NCBI RefSeq assembly: GCF_900250075.1
Contig: NZ_LT977070.1
Location: 2,770,894 to 2,834,893, forward strand
Source: Cupriavidus taiwanensis
GTDB lineage: Bacteria; Pseudomonadota; Gammaproteobacteria; Burkholderiales; Burkholderiaceae
Direction: 5' to 3'
Length of the DNA stretch: 64,000 nt
Part shown: positions 1-8,039 of the stretch, one piece after another
How the letters are laid out: each line of letters opens with the position of its first letter
Numbering within the stretch: position 1 is the first letter of the stretch
Position numbers and translations under genes: made by a program
Notes under the pieces: generated by a model
What the model was told of the DNA's origin: nothing
What the model saw: the letters and a program-made list of their open reading frames with translations, nothing else
The model's database searches: none

Positions 1-2533
1 ACATGCCGGCGCCAAAGTCATCCAGCGCGAAGCGGCAGCCAAGCTGCTGCAGCTGCATGATGAACGCCCCGGCCTGCGCCAGGTTGGCAATGGCCGCGGT
101 CTCGGTGATCTCGAAGCAGACGCGGTCCAGCGCGATGTCGAAGCGCAGCGCCTGCTCGCGCACGAAATCCGGGAACTGGATGTCCGCCAGCGACGCGCCT
201 GACAGGTTGATCGCGCAGGTCGCGATCTCGGCCTGGCGCCCCGCCAGCGTGGCAAACGCGGTCTCGACCACCCAGCGGTCGATCATCGGCATCAGGTTGT
301 AGCGCTCGCAGGCCGGCACAAACGCCATCGGCGGCACCAGCCGGCCGCGCTCGTCGACCATGCGCAGCAACAGCTCCACATGGCGCCCCGCCGCCGGCAG
401 CGTGCCCGGCTGCACCGGCACGATCTCCTGCGAGAACAGGCAGAAGCGTCCGGCGGCCAGCGCCGCGTGCACGCGGCTGACCCACTCCATCTCGCCTTGG
501 CGCGCCTGCACCACGCTGTCCAGCGGATGGTAGACCTGGACGCGGTTGCGCCCGCCCTCCTTGGCCACGTAGCAGGCCGCGTCGGCCGCGCTCAGCGCCT
601 CGGCCACGCTGCCGGTGTGCCGGTCCAGCGTGACCAGGCCGATGCTGACCCCGACCGCGAAGGTGCGCTGCCGGTGCGCAAAGCGGAAGCTGGCAATGGC
701 GTGGCGCAAGCCCTCGGCCACGCGCTCGCCGTCGGCGCTGCCGCACTGCTCGAGCAGCACGCCGAACTCGTCGCCGCCCAGCCGCGCCAGCATGTCGCTG
801 CGGCGCAGCTGGCCGCGCATGATCTCGGCCATCTGCCGGATCAGCTCGTCGCCGGCGGCGTGGCCGCAGGTATCGTTGACCACCTTGAACTGGTCCAGGT
901 CCAGGTACATCAAGGTATGCGGGGTGCCTTGCGCGCGCGCACGCTCGATCGCCGCGGCCAGCCGGCGCTCGAACTCGGCGCGGTTGACCAGGCCGGTCAG
1001 CGCGTCATGGCTGGCCTCGTACGCCAGGCGCGCGGCATGCGCGCGTTCCTGGCTGATGTCATGCAGCACCACCACCACGCCGATGGCCAGCGCGGCACGG
1101 TCGCGGATCAGCGCCACCGAGGGCTTGACCGCGAGCGCCTGGCCGGGCTGCCCGGCGTCGTCGCGCCGCACCAGCTGGGCCGAGCGGCTGTGCCAGCGCT
1201 GGCGCAGCGCCAGCGGGACGATATCGGGCAGCGGCGCCAGGCTGTCCTCGTCGCGCAGCACGCAGACCTCGCTCAGCGGCAGGCCCCGGGCCTCGGCTTC
1301 GCGCCATCCGGTAAGGGCTTCGGCAGCGGGGTTGAGCGACTGCACGCGGCCCCACACATCGGCGGTCACCACGGCGTCGCCGATGGCCTGCAGCGTGACC
1401 TGGGCGCGCTCCTTTTCGGCAAACAGCTGGGTCTCGTAGCGCTTGTGCTCGGAAATGTCGGTCAGCGAGCCCGCCATGCGCGCGCGCCGGCGCCCCGCGC
1501 CGCGCACCAGCCGGCCGCGCGCCCGCACCCATAGGTAATCGCCGGCCCGGTTGCGCAGGCGAAATTCGGCGTCGTAGGGCTCGCCGCTGCGCAGGTGGTG
1601 CGCCAGCTTGGCCTCGAACGCCGCCAGCTCGGACGGATGCAGCAGGCCCAGCACGGTTTCGCGCGCATGCGGCAGCTCGTCGGCGCGGTAGCCCAGCATC
1701 TGCGCGCAGCGCGGCGAGAAATACAGCTCGCCGCGGCCAAGATGCCAGTCCCACAGGCCGTCGTTGCTGCCTTCGACCGCGAGCAGCAGCTGCTCTTCAC
1801 TTTGCGCCAGGGCCTCGCGCAACCGGCGCTCGCGCCGCAGCGGCCCGACCGACAGCAAGATCGCCGACATCAGCAGCGCCGCCGCCATCACCGCGCTGCC
1901 GGTGGTGAGCAGCCGCGTGACCCGGCGCGACGCCTGCCCCAAGTGGCCCGAAAAGGCGCGCTCCAGCGGCGTCAGCCGGGCGTCGATCTGCGCGATGTTG
2001 CGCAGCACCGGCGCAACGCAGGCGTCATCGCAGTCGGGCCGGGCGGCCAGGCGCCGCAGTGCCAGCGCCTGCTCATGCAAGGCAAAGATCTCGAGATCGC
2101 CCTGCGCCCACACGCGGATGGCGGCATCGACTTCATGGATCTGGCGGAAATTCCGGTACAGGCGCACCATCCGCGGGATGTCTTCGGGGTCATTGCCGCC
2201 GGCGAGCAGGCCCTCGTGCACGCGTTCCAGGTCAGGCTCGGCACGGTCCAGCTCCAGGCGCGCGCGATGGTCGCCGAACGGGATCGCGATGGACGCAAGG
2301 TAGGCGTCGAAATCCGCCGGATCGCGGTCCTCGCCGTAGCGCAGCAGGTGCAGCACGGCGTTCTTCTGGCCCTTGGACCACTGGCTCTCGCCCGCCACGA
2401 AGGCGCGCGCGGCCGACAGCAGGTCCAGGCTGGCGATGCTGAACAACGCCAGCGCGACCACCACCGGTACGAACGGCCAGATGATGCGCAGCACATGCCC
2501 GCTGGCCGGCAAGGAAACGCCTGCTCGCCGCAT
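1..2533 (-). CDS. PAS-GGDEF-EAL signalling protein (partial, 3' end outside window)
   Basis: Membrane-anchored cyclic-di-GMP enzyme, read on the minus strand from an ATG at 2533 and running off the left edge. The translation shows an N-terminal transmembrane helix (about residues 16-40), a periplasmic stretch of about 150 residues, a second helix, at least one PAS-like sensor region, then a GGDEF domain with intact GGDEF motif and an upstream RRSD inhibitory (I) site. An EAL domain follows, with DDFG present but the signature EAL read as ELL. The family makes and/or degrades c-di-GMP; the intact active GG(D/E)EF supports cyclase activity, while phosphodiesterase activity is less certain because of the ELL variant and the missing C-terminus. 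It was originally downstream of tRNA-Lys and its terminator, before the prophage inserted. Confidence 0.85.
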   Translation of the reverse strand, partial: MRRAGVSLPASGHVLRIIWPFVPVVVALALFSIASLDLLSAARAFVAGESQWSKGQKNAVLHLLRYGEDRDPADFDAYLASIAIPFGDHRARLELDRAEPDLERVHEGLLAGGNDPEDIPRMVRLYRNFRQIHEVDAAIRVWAQGDLEIFALHEQALALRRLAARPDCDDACVAPVLRNIAQIDARLTPLERAFSGHLGQASRRVTRLLTTGSAVMAAALLMSAILLSVGPLRRERRLREALAQSEEQLLLAVEGSNDGLWDWHLGRGELYFSPRCAQMLGYRADELPHARETVLGLLHPSELAAFEAKLAHHLRSGEPYDAEFRLRNRAGDYLWVRARGRLVRGAGRRRARMAGSLTDISEHKRYETQLFAEKERAQVTLQAIGDAVVTADVWGRVQSLNPAAEALTGWREAEARGLPLSEVCVLRDEDSLAPLPDIVPLALRQRWHSRSAQLVRRDDAGQPGQALAVKPSVALIRDRAALAIGVVVVLHDISQERAHAARLAYEASHDALTGLVNRAEFERRLAAAIERARAQGTPHTLMYLDLDQFKVVNDTCGHAAGDELIRQMAEIMRGQLRRSDMLARLGGDEFGVLLEQCGSADGERVAEGLRHAIASFRFAHRQRTFAVGVSIGLVTLDRHTGSVAEALSAADAACYVAKEGGRNRVQVYHPLDSVVQARQGEMEWVSRVHAALAAGRFCLFSQEIVPVQPGTLPAAGRHVELLLRMVDERGRLVPPMAFVPACERYNLMPMIDRWVVETAFATLAGRQAEIATCAINLSGASLADIQFPDFVREQALRFDIALDRVCFEITETAAIANLAQAGAFIMQLQQLGCRFALDDFGAGM

Positions 2534-2683
2534 AGGTCTGGTTCGAGGGGCCGTGTCTCGCGGCCGTTCCGAGGGCCCGCGGTCCACACGCCGCGGTCAG
2601 ACCCATTGTGCTGCGCTGGCCGGGCGTGCGTCTCTACCTCGAACTAGTTAAAGCACCCCCCACCCTCGGGGCATGCCGGACGG

Positions 2684-2725
2684 AAAAAATGCAAAAAGGG
2701 CCTGTGACGTGCGCCACAGGCCCTT
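2684..2725 (-). terminator. Rho-independent terminator orphaned from tRNA-Lys
   Basis: Perfect 11-bp stem AAGGGCCTGTG (2696-2706) with CACAGGCCCTT (2715-2725) and an 8-nt loop; on the minus strand it is followed by TTTTT and, after GCA, another T run. It lies immediately beyond attL, where the tRNA-Lys transcript would have ended before integration. Confidence 0.8.
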
Positions 2726-2732
2726 CGTAATG

Positions 2733-2778
2733 CTGGTGGGTCGTGCGTGACTCGAACACGCGACCAACGGATTAAAAG
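2733..2778. repeat. attL core (46 bp)
   Basis: Identical over 46 bp to 49070-49115; positions 2734-2778 are the last 45 nt (including CCA) of tRNA-Lys on the minus strand. The sequences diverge at both ends (G versus T before it, AA versus TC after it), which fixes the crossover region. Confidence 0.95.
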
Positions 2779-2822
2779 AATTCAAGCCTATTCCCAACCC
2801 GTTGATTGCAAAGGATTTTTCG

Positions 2823-3716
2823 ATGATCGCATCTGGTAGCGAATCGGATAAACCGGGGCACGTCCCCACGAATCTCCCCACGGTCGCCATGCCCGTCCCT
2901 GTCGGTCCCAATGACACGGCGGCGCAGCGCGAGTGGGAACACTTCCAGGTCGCCAAGGGTATCGAGCGCTATCGCCGGTCCCTGGTCCGCACCAAGCGCG
3001 ACGGCTCGACCGTCGCCAAGGGCCTGGAAGAAACTACGCCAGGGCACAGGATTGCGACCGAACTCATCGGCCCAATGGTGGCGGCGGTACAGGAAGCACA
3101 GAAGGGCTACGCCGGGGCGCTCCAAGACCCGAAGCTCTGCAAGCTGCCGGTCGAGATGACCGTGCTGTCCATGCTCCCTGCCGAGACCATCGCGGCGTGC
3201 GCCGTCCTGACTGCCCTGGCGGTAGGAAATGAAGCATCGTACACATCGGTCCGCGTGAACTGCGCGTTGCGAATTCGCCACGAACTTGAGTACCAGGAGT
3301 GGCGCCGGGCCGAGGCCGAGAAGGAAGCCGAGCGGAAGGAATTGGGCGAGGACGGGATCAACATGTTCAAGCTCATGCTCCACCGCAACAAGGGCGAGGT
3401 GAACAAAAAGGTCTTCGACAAGTGGTCCAAGAAGGCCGGGACCCTCATCAAGCTCGAATGGACCCACGCCCAGAAGATTCAGGTGGGCGCCGCCGTCATG
3501 GACCTCCTGGTGGGGTCGAACGGCTGGTTCCAGGTCTGGCTGAAGTCCGAGGGCGGCTCCAAGCACCCGAAGACGATGTTTGGCATGACCGAGACCGCCC
3601 TCGCCCTGACGTCCGCTCTGGGCGCTCAGTGCGAACTCCAAAGGCCGTTCATGGCCCCGATGATTTGTGAACCCGCCGACTACGAGTTCATTGCCGATCA
3701 ACCTGCTGATAAGTGA
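2823..3716 (+). CDS. T7-like RNA polymerase, N-terminal (promoter-binding) subunit
   Basis: 297-residue protein matching the N-terminal domain of T7-type single-subunit RNA polymerase, including the region around T7 residues 245-270 (here ALGAQCELQRPF...MICEP, compare T7 ALAGISPMFQP...VVPP). It then stops about 12 residues after the equivalent of T7 P266, where the T7 chain would continue into the catalytic domain. In T7 this domain binds the promoter and refolds during elongation. ATG 2823 is chosen because AAGGA (2811-2815) is correctly spaced; a TTG at 2802 is in frame. The TGA stop is followed at once by a 22-bp repeat also found after the C-terminal half. Together with the gene at 4228 the sum is 864 residues, against 883 in T7. 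A split by decay is possible but both halves keep start signals and long uninterrupted frames. Confidence 0.85.
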   Translation: MIASGSESDKPGHVPTNLPTVAMPVPVGPNDTAAQREWEHFQVAKGIERYRRSLVRTKRDGSTVAKGLEETTPGHRIATELIGPMVAAVQEAQKGYAGALQDPKLCKLPVEMTVLSMLPAETIAACAVLTALAVGNEASYTSVRVNCALRIRHELEYQEWRRAEAEKEAERKELGEDGINMFKLMLHRNKGEVNKKVFDKWSKKAGTLIKLEWTHAQKIQVGAAVMDLLVGSNGWFQVWLKSEGGSKHPKTMFGMTETALALTSALGAQCELQRPFMAPMICEPADYEFIADQPADK

Positions 3717-3735
3717 AGCGTTTCGCCCACATGAA
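3714..3735 (+). repeat. 22-bp direct repeat, copy 1 (after RNAP N-half)
   Basis: Identical to 5933-5954. It starts at the TGA of the N-half and runs to the first codons of the next gene. It contains AAGCGTTTCGCCC, related to the palindrome at the early promoters. Confidence 0.85.
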
Positions 3736-3919
3736 CACACGCAACCAAACGCCCGTGACCGTCCTGGTCGGGCCAACTGCCATCGCCGGGTCGTGGACCC
3801 ACATGATCCGCGCCGACATCCCGGCCATCCGCGTAGGCGACCCGGCCTGGGTCCACGAGGCGGCCAAGGCCATCGCCCTCAGCCTCACCGAACACTTCGA
3901 ATCCAAGGAACAAGCATGA
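3731..3919 (+). CDS. Small protein encoded between the RNAP halves (1)
   Basis: 62 residues, no family recognised. Moderately hydrophobic N-terminus (VTVLVGPTAIAGSW) followed by an amphipathic helix-like end. The ATG at 3731 lies inside the 22-bp repeat; a GTG at 3713 overlapping the upstream stop is an alternative start. Its own stop overlaps the next ATG (ATGA), so it is co-translated with 3916-4158. It sits in the same transcription unit as both polymerase halves, so a role connected with the polymerase is possible but unproven. Confidence 0.6.
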   Translation: MNTRNQTPVTVLVGPTAIAGSWTHMIRADIPAIRVGDPAWVHEAAKAIALSLTEHFESKEQA

Positions 3920-4158
3920 AGACCAAGCAAGCAATCGCCAAGCTCATCGCCAATCGCAAGAGCGACATTCGGCCCCACGCATTCGAGACCGGGAACGGCG
4001 CCGTGATCGAGGTGGTGCTGGATGGGACCGCCTCGCGCCCGGCAAAGCTGACCTTGGACGGGGAATGGGTCTCGGTGCAGGACCTCCGAGAGCTCTCCAA
4101 GCTCGCCAAGAAGCTGGCCGAGGCCCTGGAGGCCGCCGGCGCAGACGCCGACGCCTGA
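3916..4158 (+). CDS. Small protein encoded between the RNAP halves (2)
   Basis: 80 residues, unrecognised. A basic N-terminus (KTKQAIAKLIANRKSD) is followed by a short beta-rich middle (AVIEVVLDG, KLTLDGEWVSV) and a leucine/alanine-rich amphipathic helix ending in acidic residues. It overlaps the preceding gene by ATGA. The next gene, the catalytic polymerase half, starts 69 nt later after a GC-rich hairpin. Confidence 0.6.
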   Translation: MKTKQAIAKLIANRKSDIRPHAFETGNGAVIEVVLDGTASRPAKLTLDGEWVSVQDLRELSKLAKKLAEALEAAGADADA

Positions 4159-4184
4159 CCCGCCCGCATCACCGCAACACCTGG

Positions 4185-4200
4185 GGAGGCTCCGGCCTCC
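4185..4200 (+). other. GC-rich hairpin before RNAP C-half
   Basis: GGAGGC, loop TCCG, GCCTCC: a 6-bp stem with a stable tetraloop 27 nt before the start of the catalytic half. There is no T tract, so it is more likely an RNA processing or translational element than an intrinsic terminator. Confidence 0.5.
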
Positions 4201-4227
4201 TGTAACCCGAACGACTGAGACGCTGAG

Positions 4228-5931
4228 ATGACGAAACTGAACGGTGGATACCTCACCCTGAAGACGGACGCTGTGAAGGCCACGGAATACTCGAACGCCC
4301 ACACGTCCGCCCTCGACCGCCCGATGACCGGCGCACACCTGGAAGCACTGAACTGGATTCAGAAGACTCGGTGGCGCGTCAACCGCAACGTTCTCGCAGT
4401 GGCCCTGGGCCTCAAGGAGCGAGGGTGGGCGGTCGAGGGATGGCCCTCGGCTGAAGAGATTCCGGCGCCGGTATGGCAAGGCCCCGGCGAGATGGATCGT
4501 ACGACCGACGATGGCAAGGCGTTCCTCCGCGAGCGCGAAGAGGTCCACTACCAGAACGCCCGGAACGCCGGGATTCGCAAGAAACTCTGGGACATGCTCG
4601 GCATGGCCGAGGAACTTGCAACCTTCCCCGCCATCTGGTTCCCGCACTACGCGGACTTCCGGGGCCGGTTCTACCCGCGCCCCCAGGACCTCCACACGCA
4701 GGGCGACAGCCTGGTGAAGGGGCTCCTGGAGTTCTCGGAGCCGCAGGCCCTGGGCGACAACGGCCAGTACTGGACCTACGTCAACGCCGCTAACTACTAC
4801 GGCGAAGACAAGCTCCCGCTGGACGACCGCGCCCGCTGGACCGCCGACCACATGATGGGCATCCTGGCCGCCGCCGAGGACCCCTTCGGGGCAGGCTTCG
4901 AGTTCTGGTCCAAGGCGGATAGCCCCTGGGAGTTCCTGGCCGCCTGCTATGAGCTCAAGCGCCTCCGGGACTGGCTGGCCGTCGGCAACCTGCCCGAGGA
5001 CTTCCAATCGACCCTGGTCTGCCGCTACGACGCCACGTGCTCCGGCATCCAGCACCTCGCAGCCCTGATGAAGGACGAGGTGTCGGCCCTCCAGGTCAAC
5101 GTGGTCTCCCAGGGTCCTGGCATCCGCGCCGACATCTACACGAAGGTGAAGGACGCCGTGGTCAAGCTGGTGAACCTGGACCGCGTGGACTCCCGCTTCC
5201 GGGAAGCCGCCGAGCTCTGGGTGGACCGCGTGGTCCGTGGGACCGTCAAGCGGGCCGTCATGACGACGCCCTATGGCGTCTCGGAGCGCGGCATCCTGAA
5301 CCAGATCATCAACGATGGGTTCGCGGACCACGTGGAGAAGGGCAAGGCCCGCTACGCGGCGGCTGAGTACCTGACCCAGAAGATCGTCTCGGCCCTGGAC
5401 GAGTCCATCGACGCCCCGCGCCGCGCCATGGCGTACTTCCGCGAGGTGGCGAAGTTCCTGGACAAGAAGGGCCTCCCCCTGGTCTGGGACACCCCGAGCG
5501 GCTTCACGGCCAAGCAGGCGTACTACAAGACGAACCAGAAGCAGGTGCGAACCCTGCACGGGGACGTCCTGATGCGCTTCGAGATGCCCGAGGCCGGCTT
5601 CGCGCCGGGCAAGCAAGTCCTGGGGGCCGCGCCCAACGTGGTCCACTCGTTCGATGCGGCTCACCTCGCGCTCGTGGCCGTCGCCATGAAGCGTGAAGGC
5701 GTCCGTGACCTCGCGTTCGTGCATGACTCCTTCGGGTGCCATGCTGGTAACAGTGACCTCCTGCTGCGGGTCACCAAGGAGCAGTTCGTCGCCATCTACA
5801 ACCGGGACACCCTGGAAGAGTGGCGGCAAAGCGTCATCAAGCATTCGGGTTGCCCCGACATCCCTGAAGTACCTCCCCTCGGCTCGCTGGACGTCACCAA
5901 GGTCCTTGAGTCCGAATTCTTTTTCTCCTAA
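4228..5931 (+). CDS. T7-like RNA polymerase, catalytic subunit
   Basis: 567 residues covering the T7 RNA polymerase sequence from about residue 277 to the end. Signatures in order: LNGGYL (near T7 GGGYW, residues 5-9), DFRGRFY (143-149, T7 WRGRVY), DATCSGIQ with catalytic D268 (T7 D537), VKRAVMTTPYG with K341 and Y349 (T7 K631, Y639), a specificity-loop region near 435-450, VHDSFG with D500 (T7 D812), and a C-terminus ESEFFFS equivalent to the T7 ESDFAFA foot. All catalytic residues are present. It lacks the promoter-binding N-terminal domain, which is encoded separately at 2823-3716, so activity should need both products. Coliphage N4 RNAPII is a known natural two-subunit enzyme of this superfamily. 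ATG 4228 has only a weak ribosome binding site. Confidence 0.93.
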   Translation: MTKLNGGYLTLKTDAVKATEYSNAHTSALDRPMTGAHLEALNWIQKTRWRVNRNVLAVALGLKERGWAVEGWPSAEEIPAPVWQGPGEMDRTTDDGKAFLREREEVHYQNARNAGIRKKLWDMLGMAEELATFPAIWFPHYADFRGRFYPRPQDLHTQGDSLVKGLLEFSEPQALGDNGQYWTYVNAANYYGEDKLPLDDRARWTADHMMGILAAAEDPFGAGFEFWSKADSPWEFLAACYELKRLRDWLAVGNLPEDFQSTLVCRYDATCSGIQHLAALMKDEVSALQVNVVSQGPGIRADIYTKVKDAVVKLVNLDRVDSRFREAAELWVDRVVRGTVKRAVMTTPYGVSERGILNQIINDGFADHVEKGKARYAAAEYLTQKIVSALDESIDAPRRAMAYFREVAKFLDKKGLPLVWDTPSGFTAKQAYYKTNQKQVRTLHGDVLMRFEMPEAGFAPGKQVLGAAPNVVHSFDAAHLALVAVAMKREGVRDLAFVHDSFGCHAGNSDLLLRVTKEQFVAIYNRDTLEEWRQSVIKHSGCPDIPEVPPLGSLDVTKVLESEFFFS

Positions 5932-5932
5932 C

Positions 5933-5954
5933 TGAAGCGTTTCGCCCACATGAA
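5933..5954 (+). repeat. 22-bp direct repeat, copy 2 (after RNAP C-half)
   Basis: Identical to 3714-3735, and again begins just after a polymerase-half stop codon and ends in the first codons of the following gene. Confidence 0.85.
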
Positions 5955-6969
5955 AAAGCTGCACTACACCTCCTTCGCCGCCCTGATCGCCGCCTTCAAC
6001 TCGGGCAAGCGTTTCCAAGTTAGCCGTGACGGCCGCATCGAGACCGTCAGGAGCATCTCGATCAACCGCTACAACGAGAGCCGGATTGACGTTCGGACCG
6101 TCGAGACGCCGGGGTCCTACGGGCGATTCCGCCCCGATGGCACGAACGAATCGGAGCCGAACTGGTTCCTGATCGAAGTCCCGGTGGAGGCCGCCTTCCC
6201 GTTCTCGTCGGCGGACGCCCTGGTGGCCGCCTTCAATGCCGGCGTGAAGTTCGAGGTCGTCAATGCGGGCGGTAAGGTATCGCCCGTCACGAAGATCGAG
6301 AAGACCGGCCTCGGACGCGCCGGCTTCTATGTCGAGGCGAAAGGTGACGGCCCCTGGTCGCAGTTCGACCTCCGTGGCAACAACGACTGGCTGAGCGACA
6401 AGCTGCGCGTGAAGGTGGAGATCACCGATACCGCCAGCGCCGCCCCTGGCCTCCAGGTGTTCAACGCCGATGGCGCGAAGGTCATGGAGATCGGCGCCCG
6501 CTTCGGCCTGAACCCTCTGCGCGTCACCGAGTCCGGCTCGGTCACCTCGGCGCCCGCTCCTGCGCCGGCCCCGAAGCGTGCCGTGGACTTCCCGAACTGG
6601 CTGGACGAACTGGCGAAGGGCACGAAGTTCTACTGCCCCGCGACCAACGAGGACGTCACGGGCATCAACGTGAGCGCCAAGGGCTTCCAGGTCATGCTGG
6701 CGAAGGTCGGCGTCACCGGAGCTACCCCGCGTCACTCGACCAACTACCGCCTGAACGGTAGCCACAAGCACGTCAGCGCCCGCTCGCTGGTCGTGAAGCC
6801 CGAGCCGGTCGCTGCGCCGGCCCCGCGCGTCGGCAAGTCGTCCCGCGCCGCCATCTTCAAGAACCGCCTGAACGGGCAACTGTTCGTGGTCCGCGAAGGC
6901 GAGGTCCTGCCCCCGATCCGTGGCGTCCGCGACGCCGCCCTGGTCGGTGAAACGACCATCGTGGAGTAA
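5950..6969 (+). CDS. Hypothetical protein with three internal repeats
   Basis: 339 residues, function unknown. Three related units are visible: LIAAFNSGKRFQV (about residue 12), LVAAFNAGVKFEV (about 93) and a shorter LDELAKGTKFYC (about 217), each followed by beta-strand-like sequence with a conserved turn. Pro/Ala linkers (APAPAPAPK, AAPAPR) separate the units and the C-terminal block. The start overlaps the second 22-bp repeat. The gene is followed directly by a strong terminator, so it closes the polymerase transcription unit. In T7 this position holds host-takeover genes (0.7 to 1.7), but no similarity to those is seen. Confidence 0.8.
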   Translation: MKKLHYTSFAALIAAFNSGKRFQVSRDGRIETVRSISINRYNESRIDVRTVETPGSYGRFRPDGTNESEPNWFLIEVPVEAAFPFSSADALVAAFNAGVKFEVVNAGGKVSPVTKIEKTGLGRAGFYVEAKGDGPWSQFDLRGNNDWLSDKLRVKVEITDTASAAPGLQVFNADGAKVMEIGARFGLNPLRVTESGSVTSAPAPAPAPKRAVDFPNWLDELAKGTKFYCPATNEDVTGINVSAKGFQVMLAKVGVTGATPRHSTNYRLNGSHKHVSARSLVVKPEPVAAPAPRVGKSSRAAIFKNRLNGQLFVVREGEVLPPIRGVRDAALVGETTIVE

Positions 6970-6984
6970 TCCACGTCATCCCCT

Positions 6985-7008
6985 GGCCCCTCTTCGGAGG
7001 GGCTTTTT
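6985..7008 (+). terminator. Intrinsic terminator after the RNAP operon
   Basis: GCCCCT (6986-6991), loop CTTCGG, AGGGGC (6998-7003), then TTTTT and CATTT. It lies between the polymerase block and the replication genes, comparable in position to the early terminator of T7. Confidence 0.85.
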
Positions 7009-7033
7009 CATTTCTACATCACAACGGAAGCAA

Positions 7034-7636
7034 ATGGCTGACGCTAAGAAGAAGTCCAAGATCATCGAGAAGGCCGTGACCCCGAAGGGCACGCTCATCT
7101 ACGCATGGGTGGACAAGCCGGACAACTCGGAGTACGGCAAGGGCAAGTACAAGTGCGGCATCCTGCTGGAGAAGGGCGTCAAGGCGAACGACGAGTTCGC
7201 CAAGAAGCTGAATTCCCTGCACAAGGCCGCCAAGGGCAAGAGCGACGCTCGCCCGGCCAAGGACGGCGACGAACTGGCCGAGGACAACGAGAAGAAGGAA
7301 AAGCTGCGCGGGTATTGGGTCATCACGGCCAAGTCGCAGAACAAGCCGTCGCAGAAGGCCGCCGACGGCAAGACCGACCTGAAGGAAACCGCCCGCTCGG
7401 GTGACTTCGGTCGCCTGTCGGTCGCCATCGCGGAGTACGACGCAGGCGCCAACAAGGGCGTCACGCTGTACCTGAACGGCCTGAAGCTCCTGGAGCGCCG
7501 CGCCGGCCACGATCTCGGCTTCGAGGACGAGTCGGACGACTACGAGAACGACGCCGCCGAAGGTAGCGACACCTCGGAAGACGACGACGGCGACAACGGC
7601 GGCAACCAAGGCGCTGGTGACGACTCGGACTTCTGA
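7034..7636 (+). CDS. Single-stranded DNA-binding protein (T7 gp2.5-like)
   Basis: 200 residues. A lysine-rich N-terminal half is followed by beta-rich sequence (GKYKCGILLEKG, GVTLYLNGLKLL) and a long acidic tail (DESDDYENDAAEG...DDSDF) ending in phenylalanine. A glutamate/aspartate tail with a C-terminal aromatic is the hallmark of gp2.5-type SSBs, where it contacts the DNA polymerase and helicase. First gene after the terminator and start of the replication module, overlapping the RusA-like gene by 20 nt. ATG 7034 follows a weak GGAAG. Confidence 0.8.
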   Translation: MADAKKKSKIIEKAVTPKGTLIYAWVDKPDNSEYGKGKYKCGILLEKGVKANDEFAKKLNSLHKAAKGKSDARPAKDGDELAEDNEKKEKLRGYWVITAKSQNKPSQKAADGKTDLKETARSGDFGRLSVAIAEYDAGANKGVTLYLNGLKLLERRAGHDLGFEDESDDYENDAAEGSDTSEDDDGDNGGNQGAGDDSDF

Positions 7637-8039
7637 GGTCCGCCTGGACGTGGTGCCCCTGCCGGCGCCGCGTCCTCGCGTGTTCCAGAACCGGGCTTAC
7701 ATGCCCGCGTCGTACACCGCGTTCTGCAAGGAAGTCGCAGCCGCACTCCCGCAGACCGATGAACCCCCGCTCGACGGCGAACTGAAGATGTTCATTGAGT
7801 TCGTCTGCAAGCCCATTGCGAAGTCGAAGTTCACCACGCCTGCGGGCGACCTGGACAACCTCGCCAAGGGCGTCATGGACGTGCTCACCAAGGAAGGCTG
7901 GTACGGCGACGACCGCCAGATCATCCGCCTCGTGCTGTCCAAGCGGTTCCCCGAAGCCGGCGAAGTCCCGCACATGAAGTTCCAACTGTGCCGGATGCTG
8001 CCGCAGACCTGTCGTCTCTTCCCCCTCGAATCCGAATGA
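7617..8039 (+). CDS. RusA-like Holliday junction resolvase
   Basis: 140 residues from a GTG inside the end of the SSB gene. The RusA signature is visible: GDLDNLAKGVMDVL followed by GDDRQI, supplying the acidic metal ligands and catalytic lysine of the family; the N-terminus (PLPAPRPRVFQNRAYMP) also fits. It occupies the place of T7 gp3 endonuclease I, so the expected role is trimming of branched replication or packaging intermediates. Tight overlap on both sides (SSB upstream, ATGA with the next gene). Confidence 0.88.
   Translation: MTTRTSEVRLDVVPLPAPRPRVFQNRAYMPASYTAFCKEVAAALPQTDEPPLDGELKMFIEFVCKPIAKSKFTTPAGDLDNLAKGVMDVLTKEGWYGDDRQIIRLVLSKRFPEAGEVPHMKFQLCRMLPQTCRLFPLESE

Noticed and set aside
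3688..6879. A 1063-codon open frame on the minus strand
   Set aside because: It is the complement of the polymerase and adjoining genes in a GC-rich genome with strong third-position bias; its composition (His/Arg/Gly/Val rich, no domains) is that of a shadow.
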